Position numbers and translations under genes: made by a program. A DNA stretch of 64,000 nt from Streptomyces aureocirculatus (GTDB taxonomy: Bacteria > Actinomycetota > Actinomycetes > Streptomycetales > Streptomycetaceae): NCBI RefSeq assembly GCF_000720475.1, contig NZ_JOAP01000005.1, positions 441,199 through 505,198 of the forward strand, read 5' to 3'. The notes below the pieces were generated by a model that was not told where the DNA came from, did no database searches, and was given only the letters and a program-made list of their open reading frames with translations. Positions 16,777 through 27,200 of the stretch are shown here, piece after piece. How positions within the stretch are numbered: the first letter of the stretch is position 1; each line of letters opens with the position of its first letter.

Positions 16777-17396
16777 CGGGCCTCCGGGACGAAGCGGACC
16801 CGTGTGCCCGGAGTGAGCAGCGCCGCCGGTACGCGCGCGTGGTCCCACAGGACGGCCTCCGTGGTGCCGATGAGCTGCCAGCCGCCGGGCGAGGCGCGCG
16901 GATACACGCCGGTGTAGGGCCCGGCGAGGCCGACGGAACCCGCGGGCACCGCCGTCCGCGGAGTCGCCCGGCGCGGCACCTCGGGCACGCCTCCGAGGCC
17001 GGTCAGATAGCCGAACCCCGGGGCGAACCCGCAGAAGGCGACGCGGAATTCGGCCGCCGAGTGGATCCGCGCCACCTCCGGCACGGGCACGCCCCACAGC
17101 GCCGCCACATCCGCCAAGTCGGGGCCGTCGTAGCGCACCGGGAGCTCCAGGACGTCCTCCGCGCGCGCGGACAGCGGCGGGATCTCCCAGGAGGGCAGGC
17201 GGGCGGCGAGCCGACGCGCCTCGTCGTGGCCGGTGAGCCCGTCGAGCAGCACCGTGCGCGCGGCGGGCACGATCTCGCGTACCTGGAGATCCCCCGCCGC
17301 GCGGCGCCGCAGCAGCTCGGCGTGCAGGGCCGCCGCGGCGGTGCCGTCGGCCACTTCGACGAGCAGCGCCCGCTCGCCCATGGGCAGGACCCTCAC
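16773..17396 (-). CDS. pxpB: 5-oxoprolinase subunit PxpB (KipI family)
   Basis: The 207-residue product belongs to the KipI/PxpB family (allophanate hydrolase subunit 1 fold). FCGFAPGFGYLTGL, VPAGSVGLAG and GVYPRASPGGWQLIGTT are hallmark motifs. In B. subtilis KipI was first seen as an inhibitor of the sporulation kinase KinA, but the conserved role is as a 5-oxoprolinase subunit. The GTG at 17396 overlaps the pxpA stop (GTGA) and gives the N-terminus VRVLPMGERALLVEV. It is also coupled to pxpC. Confidence 0.92.
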   Translation of the reverse strand: MRVLPMGERALLVEVADGTAAAALHAELLRRRAAGDLQVREIVPAARTVLLDGLTGHDEARRLAARLPSWEIPPLSARAEDVLELPVRYDGPDLADVAALWGVPVPEVARIHSAAEFRVAFCGFAPGFGYLTGLGGVPEVPRRATPRTAVPAGSVGLAGPYTGVYPRASPGGWQLIGTTEAVLWDHARVPAALLTPGTRVRFVPEAR

Positions 17397-18157
17397 GCGA
17401 AGGCCTCCACCCGTACGCCCGCCGCCTCCAGGCGCGACCGGACCTGGCGGGCGAGCCCCACCGCCCCCGGAGTGTCGCCGTGCAGGCACAGCGAGCGCGC
17501 CCGGACGGAGATCCGCCGCCCGCTGTGCGCGAGGACCGTGCCGGACGTGGCGAGCCCGACGGATCGTTCGACGACCGTGTCCGCCGCCGTGAGCACGGCG
17601 CCGTCGGTGCCGCGCGGCACCAGCGTTCCCTCGTCGGTGTACGCCCGGTCCGCGAACGCCTCGGTCACCACCGGGAGTCCGGCACTCTCCGCGGCCTCAA
17701 GGAGCCGCGATCCGGGCAGGCCGAGTACAGGCAGCCCCGCATCGGCGAGCAGTACCCCCGCCACGACGGCGCCCGCCTGCTCCCCGTCGTGGACCACGCG
17801 GTTGTACAGCGCGCCGTGCGGTTTCACGTACGCCACCGCCGCACCGGCCGCCCGCGCGAACACCTCCAGGGCACCGATCTGGTAGGCCACCTCGGCGGCG
17901 AGTTCGGCGGCCGGCACGTCCATCGCGCGCCGGCCGAAGCCCGCCAGGTCGCGGTACGACACCTGGGCGCCGATCCGTACTCCGCGCTCCGCGGCCCGCG
18001 CGCACACGCGCCGCATCGTCGCCGCGTCGCCCGCGTGGAAGCCGCAGGCCACATTGGCGCTGGTGACGACGGAGAGCAGGGCCTCGTCGTCGGTGAGCCG
18101 CCAGCGCCCGAAGCCCTCGCCCAGGTCGGCGTTGAGATCGATCGAGGCCCAGGTCAT
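17393..18157 (-). CDS. pxpA: 5-oxoprolinase subunit PxpA (LamB/YcsF family)
   Basis: The 254-residue product matches the LamB/YcsF family. It starts MTWASIDLNADLGEGFG, has ANVACGFHAGDAATM, and YVKPHGALYN in the middle. It ends with the LCLHGDTPGAV region typical of the family. It is the third part of the PxpABC 5-oxoprolinase. The order pxpA-pxpB-pxpC with two 4-bp overlaps makes one translationally coupled unit. The cyclase-like gene lies 70 bp upstream in the same direction. Confidence 0.93.
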   Translation of the reverse strand: MTWASIDLNADLGEGFGRWRLTDDEALLSVVTSANVACGFHAGDAATMRRVCARAAERGVRIGAQVSYRDLAGFGRRAMDVPAAELAAEVAYQIGALEVFARAAGAAVAYVKPHGALYNRVVHDGEQAGAVVAGVLLADAGLPVLGLPGSRLLEAAESAGLPVVTEAFADRAYTDEGTLVPRGTDGAVLTAADTVVERSVGLATSGTVLAHSGRRISVRARSLCLHGDTPGAVGLARQVRSRLEAAGVRVEAFA

Positions 18158-18227
18158 GAACGTATCGCTCCTGTGGATCGGGTTCTCCGCCGCCGGTTCG
18201 GGCGAAGCGGTGTTGCTCGCCGCCGGT

Positions 18228-19055
18228 TCAGGCGACGCGGTACTGCTCGTCGCGGGCGTCGGTGATGAACATCTGGCCCGGCGCGTGCGTGATCGCGAAC
18301 GGCGGCCGTGACGCCATGACGGCGGCCTGCGGAGTCACCCCGCACGCCCAGAACACCGGGATGTCATCGGGCTCGGCCGTCACCGGATCGCCGAAGTCCG
18401 GATCGGCCAGGTCGGCGATGCCGAGGCCCGCCGGGTCGCCGCAGTGGACTGGGGCGCCGTGCACCGCGGGCAGCAGCGAGGTCTCCCGGATCGCCGCGGC
18501 CAGATCCCCGGGGGGCACCGGGCGCATGGACACCACCATGGGCCCGCGAAGGCGCCCCGCGTCCCGGCACCGGCGGTCGGTGACGTACATGGCGACGTTG
18601 CGGCCCTGGTCGACGTGGCGCAGTGGCACACCGGCCGCCGAGAGGGCCCACTCGAAGGTGAAGCTGCAGCCGATGAGGAACGACACCAGGTCGTCGCGCC
18701 AGTGCGCGAGGACGTCGGTCGGCTCGTCGACGAGCTCACCGTCCGCCCACACGTGGTAGCGCGGCAGATCCGTGCGCAGATCGGCGTCCGGGGCCAGCGG
18801 CGTCGTCCAGGAACCCGCGTCGGTGACGTCGAGGACCGGGCACGGCTTCGGGTTGCGCTGGCAGAACAGGAGCATGTCGTACGCCCAGTCGGCGGGGACG
18901 GACACCAGGTTGGCCTGGGTGTGGCCCGGCGCCCAGCCGGTGGTCGGGCCGCTGCGGCCCGCGCGGAACGCGGCGCGCGCCTCCTGCGGGCCCAGCGACG
19001 CGCGGGCGTCACGGGGGCGTCCGGTGCCTCCGGCGTACGCGGTCTCGGCGCTCAC
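18228..19055 (-). CDS. D-glutamate cyclase-like protein (DUF1445, putative hydro-lyase)
   Basis: The 275-residue product belongs to the DUF1445 family, annotated as putative hydro-lyase and related to one half of mammalian D-glutamate cyclase. Typical motifs are [48 protein letters not shown] and [10 protein letters not shown]. If the activity holds, it would form 5-oxo-D-proline from D-glutamate. That makes sense beside 5-oxoprolinase genes, though bacterial members are little tested. The GTG at 19055 overlaps the transporter stop (GTGA). Confidence 0.85.
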   Translation of the reverse strand: MSAETAYAGGTGRPRDARASLGPQEARAAFRAGRSGPTTGWAPGHTQANLVSVPADWAYDMLLFCQRNPKPCPVLDVTDAGSWTTPLAPDADLRTDLPRYHVWADGELVDEPTDVLAHWRDDLVSFLIGCSFTFEWALSAAGVPLRHVDQGRNVAMYVTDRRCRDAGRLRGPMVVSMRPVPPGDLAAAIRETSLLPAVHGAPVHCGDPAGLGIADLADPDFGDPVTAEPDDIPVFWACGVTPQAAVMASRPPFAITHAPGQMFITDARDEQYRVA

Positions 19056-20353
19056 AGCAGTTCCCTCCCGCGTGTCTCGGGCAGCCCGAACAGGGCGATC
19101 ACGGCCAGTGCGTAGCCGAACGCGCCGAAGATCAGGGCACCGCCCACACCCCAACTGTCCGCGAGGAAGCCGACGGTCGTGGGGAAGACGGCGCCCACCG
19201 CGCGGCCGGTGTTGTACGTGAAGCCCTGTCCGGTGCCGCGCACGGCGGCCGGGTACAGCTCGCTCAGGAAGGAACCGAAGCCGCTGAAGATCGCCGACAT
19301 GCAGAAGCCCAGCGGGAAACCGAGCACCAGGAGAAGGCCGTTGGCGCCGTCCGGGATGTTGGTGTAGGCGGCGATGCACGCGGCGGACAGGAACGCGAAC
19401 AGCGTGATGTTGCGCTTTCGTCCAAGTTTGTCCGTCAGATAGCCGCCCGTCAGATATCCGAGGAAGGCGCCGGTGATGAGGAACGTGAGGTAGCCGCCGG
19501 TGCCGACGACGGTCAGCCCGCGGTCCTCCTTGAGGTAGGTGGGCACCCAGGTGGCAAGCGTGTAGTAGCCGCCCTGGACGCCGGTCGACAGGAGCACCGC
19601 GAAGAGCGTCGTGCGCAGCAGGTCCGGCTTGAAGATGGCCGTGAACGAGCCCTTCTCCGTGCTGCGTTCCCGCTCGGCGGCGGCCTCCGGGGCGTCCTGT
19701 ACGTGGCGGCGTACGTAGATGACGAGCAGCGCGGGCAGTGCCCCGGTGAAGAACATCACGCGCCAGGCGATGTCGTCGTCCATGAACTGGAAGACCAGGG
19801 TGTAGACGATCACCGCGAGGCCCCAGCCCACGGCCCAGGAGCTCTGGATCGCACCGAGCGTACGGCCGCGGTTCTTGGCGGTCGCGTACTCGGCGACCAG
19901 GATCGCACCGACCGCCCACTCGCCGCCGAAACCAAGGCCCTGAAGGGCGCGGAAGACGAGCAGCGTCTCGTAGTTGGGCGCGAAGCCGCAGGCGACGGTG
20001 AACACCGCGTACGTGATCACGGTGATCATCAGGGCCTTGACCCGGCCGATCCGGTCCGCCACGACGCCCGCGACGGCGCCGCCCACCGCCGAGACCACCA
20101 GGGTGACGGTCGTGAAGAGGCCGGTCTGGCCGCTGTTCAGGCCGAAGTAGGCGGACAGCGCGACCATGCTCAGCGGCAGCGTGAAGTAGTCGTAGGAGTC
20201 AAGGGCATACCCGCCGAACGCGCCCGCGAAGGCCCGGCGGCCGCGCGGCCCGAGCGCCCGCAGCCAGCCGAACGCACCGTCGTCGTCGGGGGGGCGGTCC
20301 GCGTGCGGCTGGTCGTCCACCTCGACGGCGGAGGGCGGTGGGGTCGTACTCAT
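19052..20353 (-). CDS. MFS transporter
   Basis: The 433-residue product is a 12-segment major facilitator of the metabolite:H+ symporter type. The conserved loop [10 protein letters not shown] lies between segments 2 and 3. [15 protein letters not shown] and [14 protein letters not shown] are further family marks. It would import the substrate of the operon, perhaps 5-oxoproline, glutamate or a related acid; this is an inference from the downstream enzymes. The ATG at 20353 is chosen because everything upstream in frame is tandem repeat. It is first in the operon MFS, DUF1445, pxpA, pxpB, pxpC. Confidence 0.88.
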   Translation of the reverse strand: MSTTPPPSAVEVDDQPHADRPPDDDGAFGWLRALGPRGRRAFAGAFGGYALDSYDYFTLPLSMVALSAYFGLNSGQTGLFTTVTLVVSAVGGAVAGVVADRIGRVKALMITVITYAVFTVACGFAPNYETLLVFRALQGLGFGGEWAVGAILVAEYATAKNRGRTLGAIQSSWAVGWGLAVIVYTLVFQFMDDDIAWRVMFFTGALPALLVIYVRRHVQDAPEAAAERERSTEKGSFTAIFKPDLLRTTLFAVLLSTGVQGGYYTLATWVPTYLKEDRGLTVVGTGGYLTFLITGAFLGYLTGGYLTDKLGRKRNITLFAFLSAACIAAYTNIPDGANGLLLVLGFPLGFCMSAIFSGFGSFLSELYPAAVRGTGQGFTYNTGRAVGAVFPTTVGFLADSWGVGGALIFGAFGYALAVIALFGLPETRGRELL

Positions 20354-20659
20354 GGGCACCTCACAGAGGAGTCGGCGGTGCTGGGGTGCTGGAGCGTGCG
20401 GGGAGTGCGGGGAGTGCGGGGAGTGCGCGTGGAGTGCGTGGAGTGCGTGGAGTGCGTGGGGTGCTGCGGATGTTGCGGGGTGCTGCGGGGTGCTGCGGGT
20501 GCTTTCGAGGAGCTGAGTGCGCGGCGGGCCTCGGAGGGGGAGTGGGCTCCGCCTGCCGGACAACGTAGAGGATCGTTCAACGATCCCTCAATACCCATGT
20601 TGTCTCGTTCTTGTATCTGCGATTGAATCCGGGCATGGCTGAGGGGATGGCTGCTGACC
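20354..20659. other. 306-bp divergent region with short tandem repeats
   Basis: Next to the transporter start, 20397-20500 is a run of 9-11 bp units: GGGGAGTGC three times, then GTGGAGTGC three times, then GGGGTGCTGC variants. The half next to the regulator gene is less GC-rich and carries the palindrome at 20570-20586, where both promoters probably lie. Confidence 0.7.
20570..20586. promoter_or_regulatory. Palindromic operator candidate for the GntR regulator
   Basis: GGATCGTTCAACGATCC is a perfect palindrome with one central base. It lies 74 bp before the GntR regulator start and 217 bp before the divergent transporter start. FadR-subfamily regulators bind short palindromes of this kind, so autoregulation and control of the transport and oxoprolinase operon are likely. 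Confidence 0.65.
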
Positions 20660-21370
20660 ATGGCTGAACTGACCGGTCTCGCCGACGACCGCGCGCTGCT
20701 CGGGCGTACGAGCACCGCGGAACGCGTCGCGGACATCCTCCGGAGCCGCATCGCGGAGGGCTACTTCTCGCCCGGCACCCGTCTGTCGGAGGACAGCATC
20801 GGCGGTGCGCTCGGCGTCTCCCGCAACACCCTGCGCGAATCGTTCCGGCTGCTCACCCACGAACGGCTGCTCGTCCACGAACTCAACCGCGGCGTCTTCG
20901 TACGGGTCCTGAGCGTCGACGACGTCGAGGACATCTACCGCACCCGGCGCCTCGTCGAGTGCGCCGTGGTGCACGGCCTCGGGCGCCCGCCGTACGCCGT
21001 GGACGGGCTCGCCGCCGCGGTCGCCGAGGGCAGGGCCGCCGCGAGCAGACGGGACTGGAAGGGCGTTTCCACGGCCAACATCCACTTCCACCGGGAACTC
21101 GTCGCGCTCGCCGGGAGCGCCCGCACCGACGAGCTGATGCGCAGCGTCTTCGCCGAACTGCGGCTCGCCTTCCACGTGGTGGACGACCCGCGCCTCCTCC
21201 ACGAGCCCTACCTCGTACGCAACCAGGAGATCCTGGAGGCCCTGCGGTCCGGCCTCGGCCCAAAGGCGGAACGGCTGCTCGCCGTGTACCTGGACGACTC
21301 GCTCAAGGGACTTGTCGACACGTATGCGCGCCGGGTCGCGGAGAGCGGTACCGGCGGCGGGGCGGGCTGA
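20660..21370 (+). CDS. GntR family regulator, FadR subfamily
   Basis: The 236-residue product has an N-terminal GntR winged helix (about residues 18-80, with FSPGTRLSEDSIGGALGVSR then NTLRESFRLL). The all-helical FCD effector domain lies at about 88-215 (DIYRTRRLVECAVV, ANIHFHRELVALAGS, with the metal or ligand histidines). It probably represses the divergent MFS-DUF1445-pxpABC operon and responds to an acid such as 5-oxoproline or glutamate. The ATG at 20660 opens the conserved part; its ribosome site (GAGGGG) is rather far away. Confidence 0.88.
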   Translation: MAELTGLADDRALLGRTSTAERVADILRSRIAEGYFSPGTRLSEDSIGGALGVSRNTLRESFRLLTHERLLVHELNRGVFVRVLSVDDVEDIYRTRRLVECAVVHGLGRPPYAVDGLAAAVAEGRAAASRRDWKGVSTANIHFHRELVALAGSARTDELMRSVFAELRLAFHVVDDPRLLHEPYLVRNQEILEALRSGLGPKAERLLAVYLDDSLKGLVDTYARRVAESGTGGGAG

Positions 21371-21499
21371 GGCCGAGGCGCGGCGGGAGCATCGGGGCGG
21401 GCTGAGGCCGAGGGGCGGGGGAGCGCGGGAGCGGGCTGGGTCCGAGGCCTGGCGGCGGGCCGTCGTGCCTGGTCGTGGCGGGCGGGGCATCTGCGTCGT

Positions 21500-21530
21500 T
21501 TCGACCGTTGTCAGACCGAGGACCTAGTCT
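21500..21530 (+). promoter_or_regulatory. Putative promoter of the condensin-like operon, leaderless
   Basis: TAGTCT at 21525-21530 ends seven bases before the GTG of the first gene. A TCGACC hexamer stands 18 bases upstream at 21501-21506. No ribosome binding site precedes the GTG, which fits a leaderless mRNA. Confidence 0.5.
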
Positions 21531-21537
21531 GTGCACC

Positions 21538-23064
21538 GTGACTTCGCCTGCCGTACCGGAACCCGTTCCGTCCCAGCTCAGCGCGGGGCCGCGGCCCGCT
21601 CCGGGCCCGGCCGCCGACGAGGGCCTGGCGCGGCGCCTGCGCGCGCTCGCGTGCACGGCCCCGCTGCACGACCTCGACGCCCGCAAGGTGAACCTCGCGG
21701 GGGAGTATTCGGTGTACGCGATGGCGGAGGTGGCCCTGTCCGCCATCGACCTCGTCACACTCAACATGGACTTCGACACGGGCGCCGACCACGAGCAGAT
21801 CGTGGCGAGGCTCCTGCCACGCGTCGCCGCCCAGGCCCCGCGTCGCCCGACCGCCGAGCACGAGCGCGTCGCCCGCTGGGTCCTTGAGAACCTGATCAAC
21901 GTGGGCAGTGTCGACCGCGGCTTCCGCGCGGTGTACGGCACGTTCGGCGCGGACGGCACCTACATCCGGCGTGACTACGACTTCAAGCTGATCGAAGAGG
22001 TGCCGGGCTACGGCGGCGGTGTGTATCTGCGCACCACCGACGAGGCGGTGAACGTCCTCGTGGGCGCCCTCGACACGGACGTCACGAGCGCCCAGATCGC
22101 CGCCGAGGTCAAGCTGGAGGTCCTGATCAGCCGGGGCCGCCTCGCCGACGCCCAGCTCGCCGCCGAGCAGGCGCGGTACCGCACGGTGCAGTATTCGGAA
22201 ACGCTCCGCAAGGCCCTGGACGCCACCCGGCGCAACGTCCGCGCGGTGGACTGGCTCCAGGCCGTCCCCGACATGATCGCCGAGGCCCTCGACCACGTGG
22301 CCGACCGCTATCGCCACGAGAACGCGATCCTGACCAACATCCGCAAGGCGCGCGACGAGTCCGAGGACCCCGAGCAGAAGCGCCGCGCGGCCGAGCTCGT
22401 CGACATCGTCAAGGACTGCATCCGCCGCCACACCCTGTTGCAGTCCCGGCTCCTCGAAGCGGGCCCGCTGTTCCGCGCGGAGCAGGACCGGCAGGCCTTC
22501 GCGGCCTCCACCGCCCGCGCGGGGCTCGATCTGTACGGCCAACTGGTGGCGCCCCTCCTGCCGCTGCCCGCCGAGCAGGCGACCCGTGTGACGGACGCCT
22601 TCTTCGCCCGCGGGACGGGCCTGCGCACACCGGTGTCGGTGCGGGTCGCCGACCTCGTGGACATACTGCTCACGCCGCCGCAGGAGCGCGAGCACCTGGG
22701 CGCGGAGATGCCCGAGCCCGACCTCGTCGCCACGCCCGACGACAGCCGCTTCAGCGAGGAGCAACTGGCGAGCGCCATGGAACTGCTCGCACTGCCGCCG
22801 GACGCGCCACGGCGGCTCTCCGGGCTGCTCGCCGACGCCCGCCGCCGCGACCCCGAACTGCCGTATCTCGTGGCCCTCCTGGCCGTCCACGCCGCGAGCC
22901 CGCCCGTGGGCACGGCCTACCGCCAGGGCGAGCAGCGACTCCTGTTCGCGGTGGACGACGGCACCGAACTGGACGACCAGGAGTTCGGCGGGGCCGACCT
23001 CATCGTCGGGACGGCGCTCCTGGACGCCGCGGGAATGGCGGCCGACCGGACGGAGGCGGCGTGA
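21538..23064 (+). CDS. Condensin-like kleisin/MksF-JetA type protein (putative)
   Basis: The 508-residue product is mainly helical and starts VTSPAVPEPV. Conserved-looking parts are VNLAGEYSVYAMAEVALSAIDL near residues 58-80, AEHERVARWVLENLINVG (a winged-helix region), and a long coiled region at about 190-320. Length, first position in the operon and the neighbours suggest the kleisin-type subunit (MksF or JetA) of an MksFEB/JetABC-type complex. I infer this from operon architecture; the sequence alone does not prove it. A 169-bp gap with a 30-bp tandem repeat separates it from the next gene. Confidence 0.6.
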   Translation: MTSPAVPEPVPSQLSAGPRPAPGPAADEGLARRLRALACTAPLHDLDARKVNLAGEYSVYAMAEVALSAIDLVTLNMDFDTGADHEQIVARLLPRVAAQAPRRPTAEHERVARWVLENLINVGSVDRGFRAVYGTFGADGTYIRRDYDFKLIEEVPGYGGGVYLRTTDEAVNVLVGALDTDVTSAQIAAEVKLEVLISRGRLADAQLAAEQARYRTVQYSETLRKALDATRRNVRAVDWLQAVPDMIAEALDHVADRYRHENAILTNIRKARDESEDPEQKRRAAELVDIVKDCIRRHTLLQSRLLEAGPLFRAEQDRQAFAASTARAGLDLYGQLVAPLLPLPAEQATRVTDAFFARGTGLRTPVSVRVADLVDILLTPPQEREHLGAEMPEPDLVATPDDSRFSEEQLASAMELLALPPDAPRRLSGLLADARRRDPELPYLVALLAVHAASPPVGTAYRQGEQRLLFAVDDGTELDDQEFGGADLIVGTALLDAAGMAADRTEAA

Positions 23065-23121
23065 TGCCCCCGCCGCCCGCGTCCCGCGCCGCCCCCTCCG
23101 CCGTACGACGTGCCCGGCGCC

Positions 23122-23200
23122 CCGTACCGCAGCACCTCGTAAAGCAGCGTTCCGTACCGCAGCACCCCGTAGAGCAGCGTTCCGTACCGCAGCACCCCGT
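23122..23200. repeat. 30-bp tandem repeat within the condensin-like operon
   Basis: The unit CCGTACCGCAGCACCTCGTA plus AAGCAGCGTT begins at 23122, 23152 and 23182 (third copy partial). It fills most of the gap between the first and second genes. Confidence 0.9.
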
Positions 23201-23233
23201 ACGACACCCTGACCGCACCAAGGAGCCCCAGTT

Positions 23234-24148
23234 GTGACCGATCACCCCGCAGAGCACGCCGCGTGGGGCGAGCCGGACGCCACCGCGGCACCGGGAGCAG
23301 CGCCCGCCGGGGCCGCCGCCACCCCCGCCGTCACCCCGGCGGACGCCGCCGACGCGGCCCGTCTCGTCGCGTTCGGGCTCCAGCCCAAGCTCCAGCCGGC
23401 GCGCGACCAGGAGTACGGCGAACTCCTCCGCAGGTACCGCGAGGACCCGCCCTTCGCCCGGCTCGCCGACGCCGTCGCCACCGGGCTCGGACTCGTCGTC
23501 CTGGAGGTGTCACCCCGCGCGGGCATGGCGGTGACCGCCGACGAGGACTCCGTGTTCGCCGTCCGCATGGGCGACTACGCGCGCCGCGCCGCCGCCGACT
23601 CCAGCGACCGGTTCCTGCACGGCCTCGCCCACCTCGCCGTCGCCGCCATGGCCTTCCCGCGCCCGGAGGACCTCGCCGACGACGGCTATATCGGCCGCGT
23701 CACCGTCAACGGCGTCGACGCCTTCGTACGGCAGGCCTGCCGCCGCCTGGAGGAGCGCGCCGAGGAGCAGGGCGAGAACACCGACCCCGCGACGGACGCG
23801 CCCGGACTGGAGTCCGCCTGGCGGATCTGGGCCCGCCGCAGCTCCACGGGGGCCACCAAGGACGCGCGCAGGCTCGCCGGTTCGACCACCGGCATCGTCG
23901 GCAAGGCCGCCGCCTTCCTCACCGAGTCGGGCTTCCTCCAGCGCACCGGCGACGACTCCGGAGGCACCTACCGCACGACGGCGAGATACCAGCTCCAGGT
24001 CCGTGACATGGCGGGCACCGCCGCCATGGCCGAACTCCTCGAACTCGGCGTCGTCCCCGTCACCGACGGCTCCGCGACCCTGCTGCCACCCGACGACACC
24101 GACGACCTGGAGCTGGCCGCCGACGCGGGACTGCCGTTCCACGCCTGA
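23234..24148 (+). CDS. Condensin-like MksE-JetB type protein (putative)
   Basis: The 304-residue product begins at a GTG with AAGGAG eight bases upstream. An alanine-rich stretch of about 35 residues is followed by a region that looks like tandem winged helices (FLHGLAHLAVAAMAF, DGYIGRVTVNGVDAFVRQAC). The end part is TTGIVGKAAAFLTESGFLQRT, then YRTTARYQLQVRDMAG. That order and its place between the kleisin-like and SMC-like genes fit the MksE or JetB subunit. The function would be DNA or kleisin binding within the complex. Confidence 0.6.
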   Translation: MTDHPAEHAAWGEPDATAAPGAAPAGAAATPAVTPADAADAARLVAFGLQPKLQPARDQEYGELLRRYREDPPFARLADAVATGLGLVVLEVSPRAGMAVTADEDSVFAVRMGDYARRAAADSSDRFLHGLAHLAVAAMAFPRPEDLADDGYIGRVTVNGVDAFVRQACRRLEERAEEQGENTDPATDAPGLESAWRIWARRSSTGATKDARRLAGSTTGIVGKAAAFLTESGFLQRTGDDSGGTYRTTARYQLQVRDMAGTAAMAELLELGVVPVTDGSATLLPPDDTDDLELAADAGLPFHA

Positions 24149-24241
24149 CACGCCTGGCACCGCCCAGCCCTCCGCAGCAGCACCTCGCAGCACCCCTGAG
24201 TCCCCCTACGTCCGCACGACTTACGACGAGAGTCCGCCGCC

Positions 24242-27200
24242 ATGTACGAGCTGTCCCGGGTCCGCCTCTACTCCATCGGCCCTGCCGGTGCGCGCTACGC
24301 CGACACCGTGCTGGACCTGCGCGGCGTCGGTGACGTGGTGCCCGACCCCGCGCCCGCGCAGGCGGAGTTCTTCGAAGAGGAGCCCGTGGGGCCGCCCCGC
24401 CGCCCGGCACCCGCGGGCGTGCTCTTCCTGGAGAACGGCGGCGGCAAGTCCGTCCTGCTCAAGCTGATCTTCTCCGTGATGCTGCCCGGCCACCGGAACA
24501 CGCTGGGCGGCGCCAGCTCCGGTGTGCTGCGCAAGTTCCTTCTGGCCGACGACTGCGGACACGTCGCCCTGGAGTGGCAGCACACGCTGACGGGTGAGTG
24601 CGTCGTCGTCGGCAAGGTGAGCGAGTGGCGCGGGCGGCAGGTCTCCAACGACCCGCGGAAGTTCGCGGAGGCCTGGTACTCCTTCCGGCCGGGCCCCGGC
24701 CTGAGCCTGGACTCGCTGCCGGTCGCCGAGTCCACCGCGGTGCGGGCGCCCGTCGAGGGCGCGTCCGGCGCCCAGGGGCGGCGGCGCACCATGAAGGGCT
24801 TCCGGGACGCCCTGACGGACGCCGTGAAGGCGTACCCGCACCTCGAAGTGCACTGGGAGGAGATCCACGACCGCTGGAACGAACACCTCGGGGACCTGGG
24901 ACTCGACCCCGAACTGTTCCGCTACCAGCGGGAGATGAACGCCGACGAGGGCGAGGCCGCCGGCCTCTTCGCCGTCAAGAAGGACTCCGACTTCACCGAC
25001 CTGCTGCTGCGCGCCGTCACCGACACGCGCGACACGGACGGCCTCGCCGACCTCGTACACGGCTTCGGCAACAAGCTGGGCCGCCGCGCCGAACTGATCG
25101 CCGAACGCGACTTCACCGCGGGCTCCGTGGATCTGCTCGGCCGCATCGTCGACGCGGCCGACACCCGGGCACGCGCGCGTGACGTGCACGCGGGCGCCGA
25201 GCGCCGCACCCGCACCCTGGCCCGCCGTCTCTCCGCCCGCGCCGTCGAGGAGCGGGGCCGCGCCGCCGAACTGGCCGAACAGGTCACATCGGCCGCCCAC
25301 ACGGTCACGGCCGCCGAGCAGTCCCGCGGCCGGTCCGCCCTGATCGCCGCCGAACTCGCCTACCGGCACGCCTCCCTGTCGCTCACCGTCGCCGAGAAGG
25401 CCGCCGCCGCCCAGCGTCGCGAGCTCGCCGACGCGCGCACCCTGCACTCCGCCTGGCAGGCCGCCGAGGCCGTCCTGCGCCACCGTGCCGCCGCCGACCG
25501 CTCCGCGCGCGTGGCCGTCGCGATCCGCGAGGCCGAGCGGGACGCCGCCCCCGCGCTCGCCGCCCGCGCGAAGGCCGCCGCCGACCTCGTCCACGCCCTG
25601 CACACCGCGGCCGAGGACGCCGAGTCCGTGGCCAACGAGGAGGAGGAGCGTTCCGCCGCGCTCCAGGAGACCGGCGAGACCGCGCACCGCGACGCCACCG
25701 TCGCCGCGACCGAGGCACAGCGCGCCCGCAGCGAGGCCGGGCACCTGCGCCAGCGCCTGACCGAGGTCGAGCAGGAGACCGACGAAGCCGTCCGCGCGGG
25801 GTGGCTCGACGACAGCGCGCCCGACGCCGACCCGGCCCGTGCCGCCCTCGCCGCGAGCGACGCCGAGAAGTCGGCGGTCGCCGCCTGGGACGAGGCGCGG
25901 GAGACCGCCCGCCGCGCCGCCGACCACGCCAAGGAGGCCGCCGGGGTCGAGTCCCGCGCCGAGCTGACGGCAGCCCGCGCGGCGGACGCGGCGACCGCCG
26001 CCGAGCAGGCGTACGACGCGGAGCACCGCACCGCCGAGTCCCTCGCGCGGGAGGAGCGGCTCGCCGAATTCCTCGGCCTGCCCGGCGCGTACGGGGCCCG
26101 GAGCACGGCGGCCGGTGTGCCGGGGCCGCGCCACGCGGATGCCGGGGCGGGTACCGGTGCCGGGGCGGGTGCCGGTGCCGGGGCGGGCGCCGGGACGGAG
26201 GCCGTGTCCGCGTCGGCAGGCCCCTCGGGCGGACACACCGCGCGCGAAGGCGCCCACCCGGACGCCTCCCACGCGTCGGCCGCCGCGGGCTCGGCAGGCG
26301 AGACCCCCCTCACCCCCGCGGAGCTCGACCGCGGCGCCGACGACCTGAAGACGCTGCTGGACGACGGAGTGACCGCCGCCGAACGGCAGTTGTTCGAGCT
26401 GCGGACGGCCGCCGCCGACGACGCCCGCATCCTCGGCGCGCTCGGCGACGGCGGTCTGCTGCCGCCGGGCCCCGATGTCCTCGCCACCGTCGAGTTCCTC
26501 GGCGAGCAGGGCATTCCGGCCCTCCCGGGCTGGCGGTACCTGGCGCAGGCCGTCGATCCCGCGGACCACGCGCGCGTGCTCGCGGCGCGTCCCGAGCTCG
26601 TCGACGGCGTCGTCATCACCGACCCGGACACGCACGCACGCGCGCGTGAAGCGCTCGCCGGTGCCGCGCTCCTTCCGCGTTCGACCGTGGCCGTGGGCAC
26701 GGCGGCCGCGCTCCTCGCACCGACGCCGGGCGAGGCCTCCGCAGACGGCGCCGTCTTCCTCGTACCGCCGAACCCGGCCATGCACGACGAGCACGCGGCC
26801 GACGAGGAGCGCCAGGCCCTGCGCGCCCGTGCCACGAAGCGCGACGACGAGATCCGCGCGCTCGCTCAGCGCCTCGCCAAGGACCGGGAGCTGGCCGCGC
26901 GGCTCGCCTCCTGGCGGTCAGGATGCCCCACGGGACACCTCGCCGAGCTCGCCGACGCCGCGCGGGAGGCGCGTGCCTTCGCCGAGGAGGCGGAGGCCGA
27001 ACTGACCGAGGCACGCACCGCGCGCGCCGAGGCCGACGAGGCCGCCGCCGACGCGGCCCGCGTACGCGACGAGCGCCAGGACGCCGCCCAGCGCGCCCGC
27101 CGCGCCGCCGACGCGCTCGCCGGGCTCGCCTTCCGCCTGCGCGAGCGCTCCCGCTGGCAGACGCAACTGCGCGAGCTGGCTGACGACGCCGCCGAGTCGG

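Noticed and set aside
24221..26794. An 857-codon open frame on the minus strand opposite the SMC-like gene
   Set aside because: It has no motif and only mirrors the biased codon use of the coiled-coil gene on the other strand.
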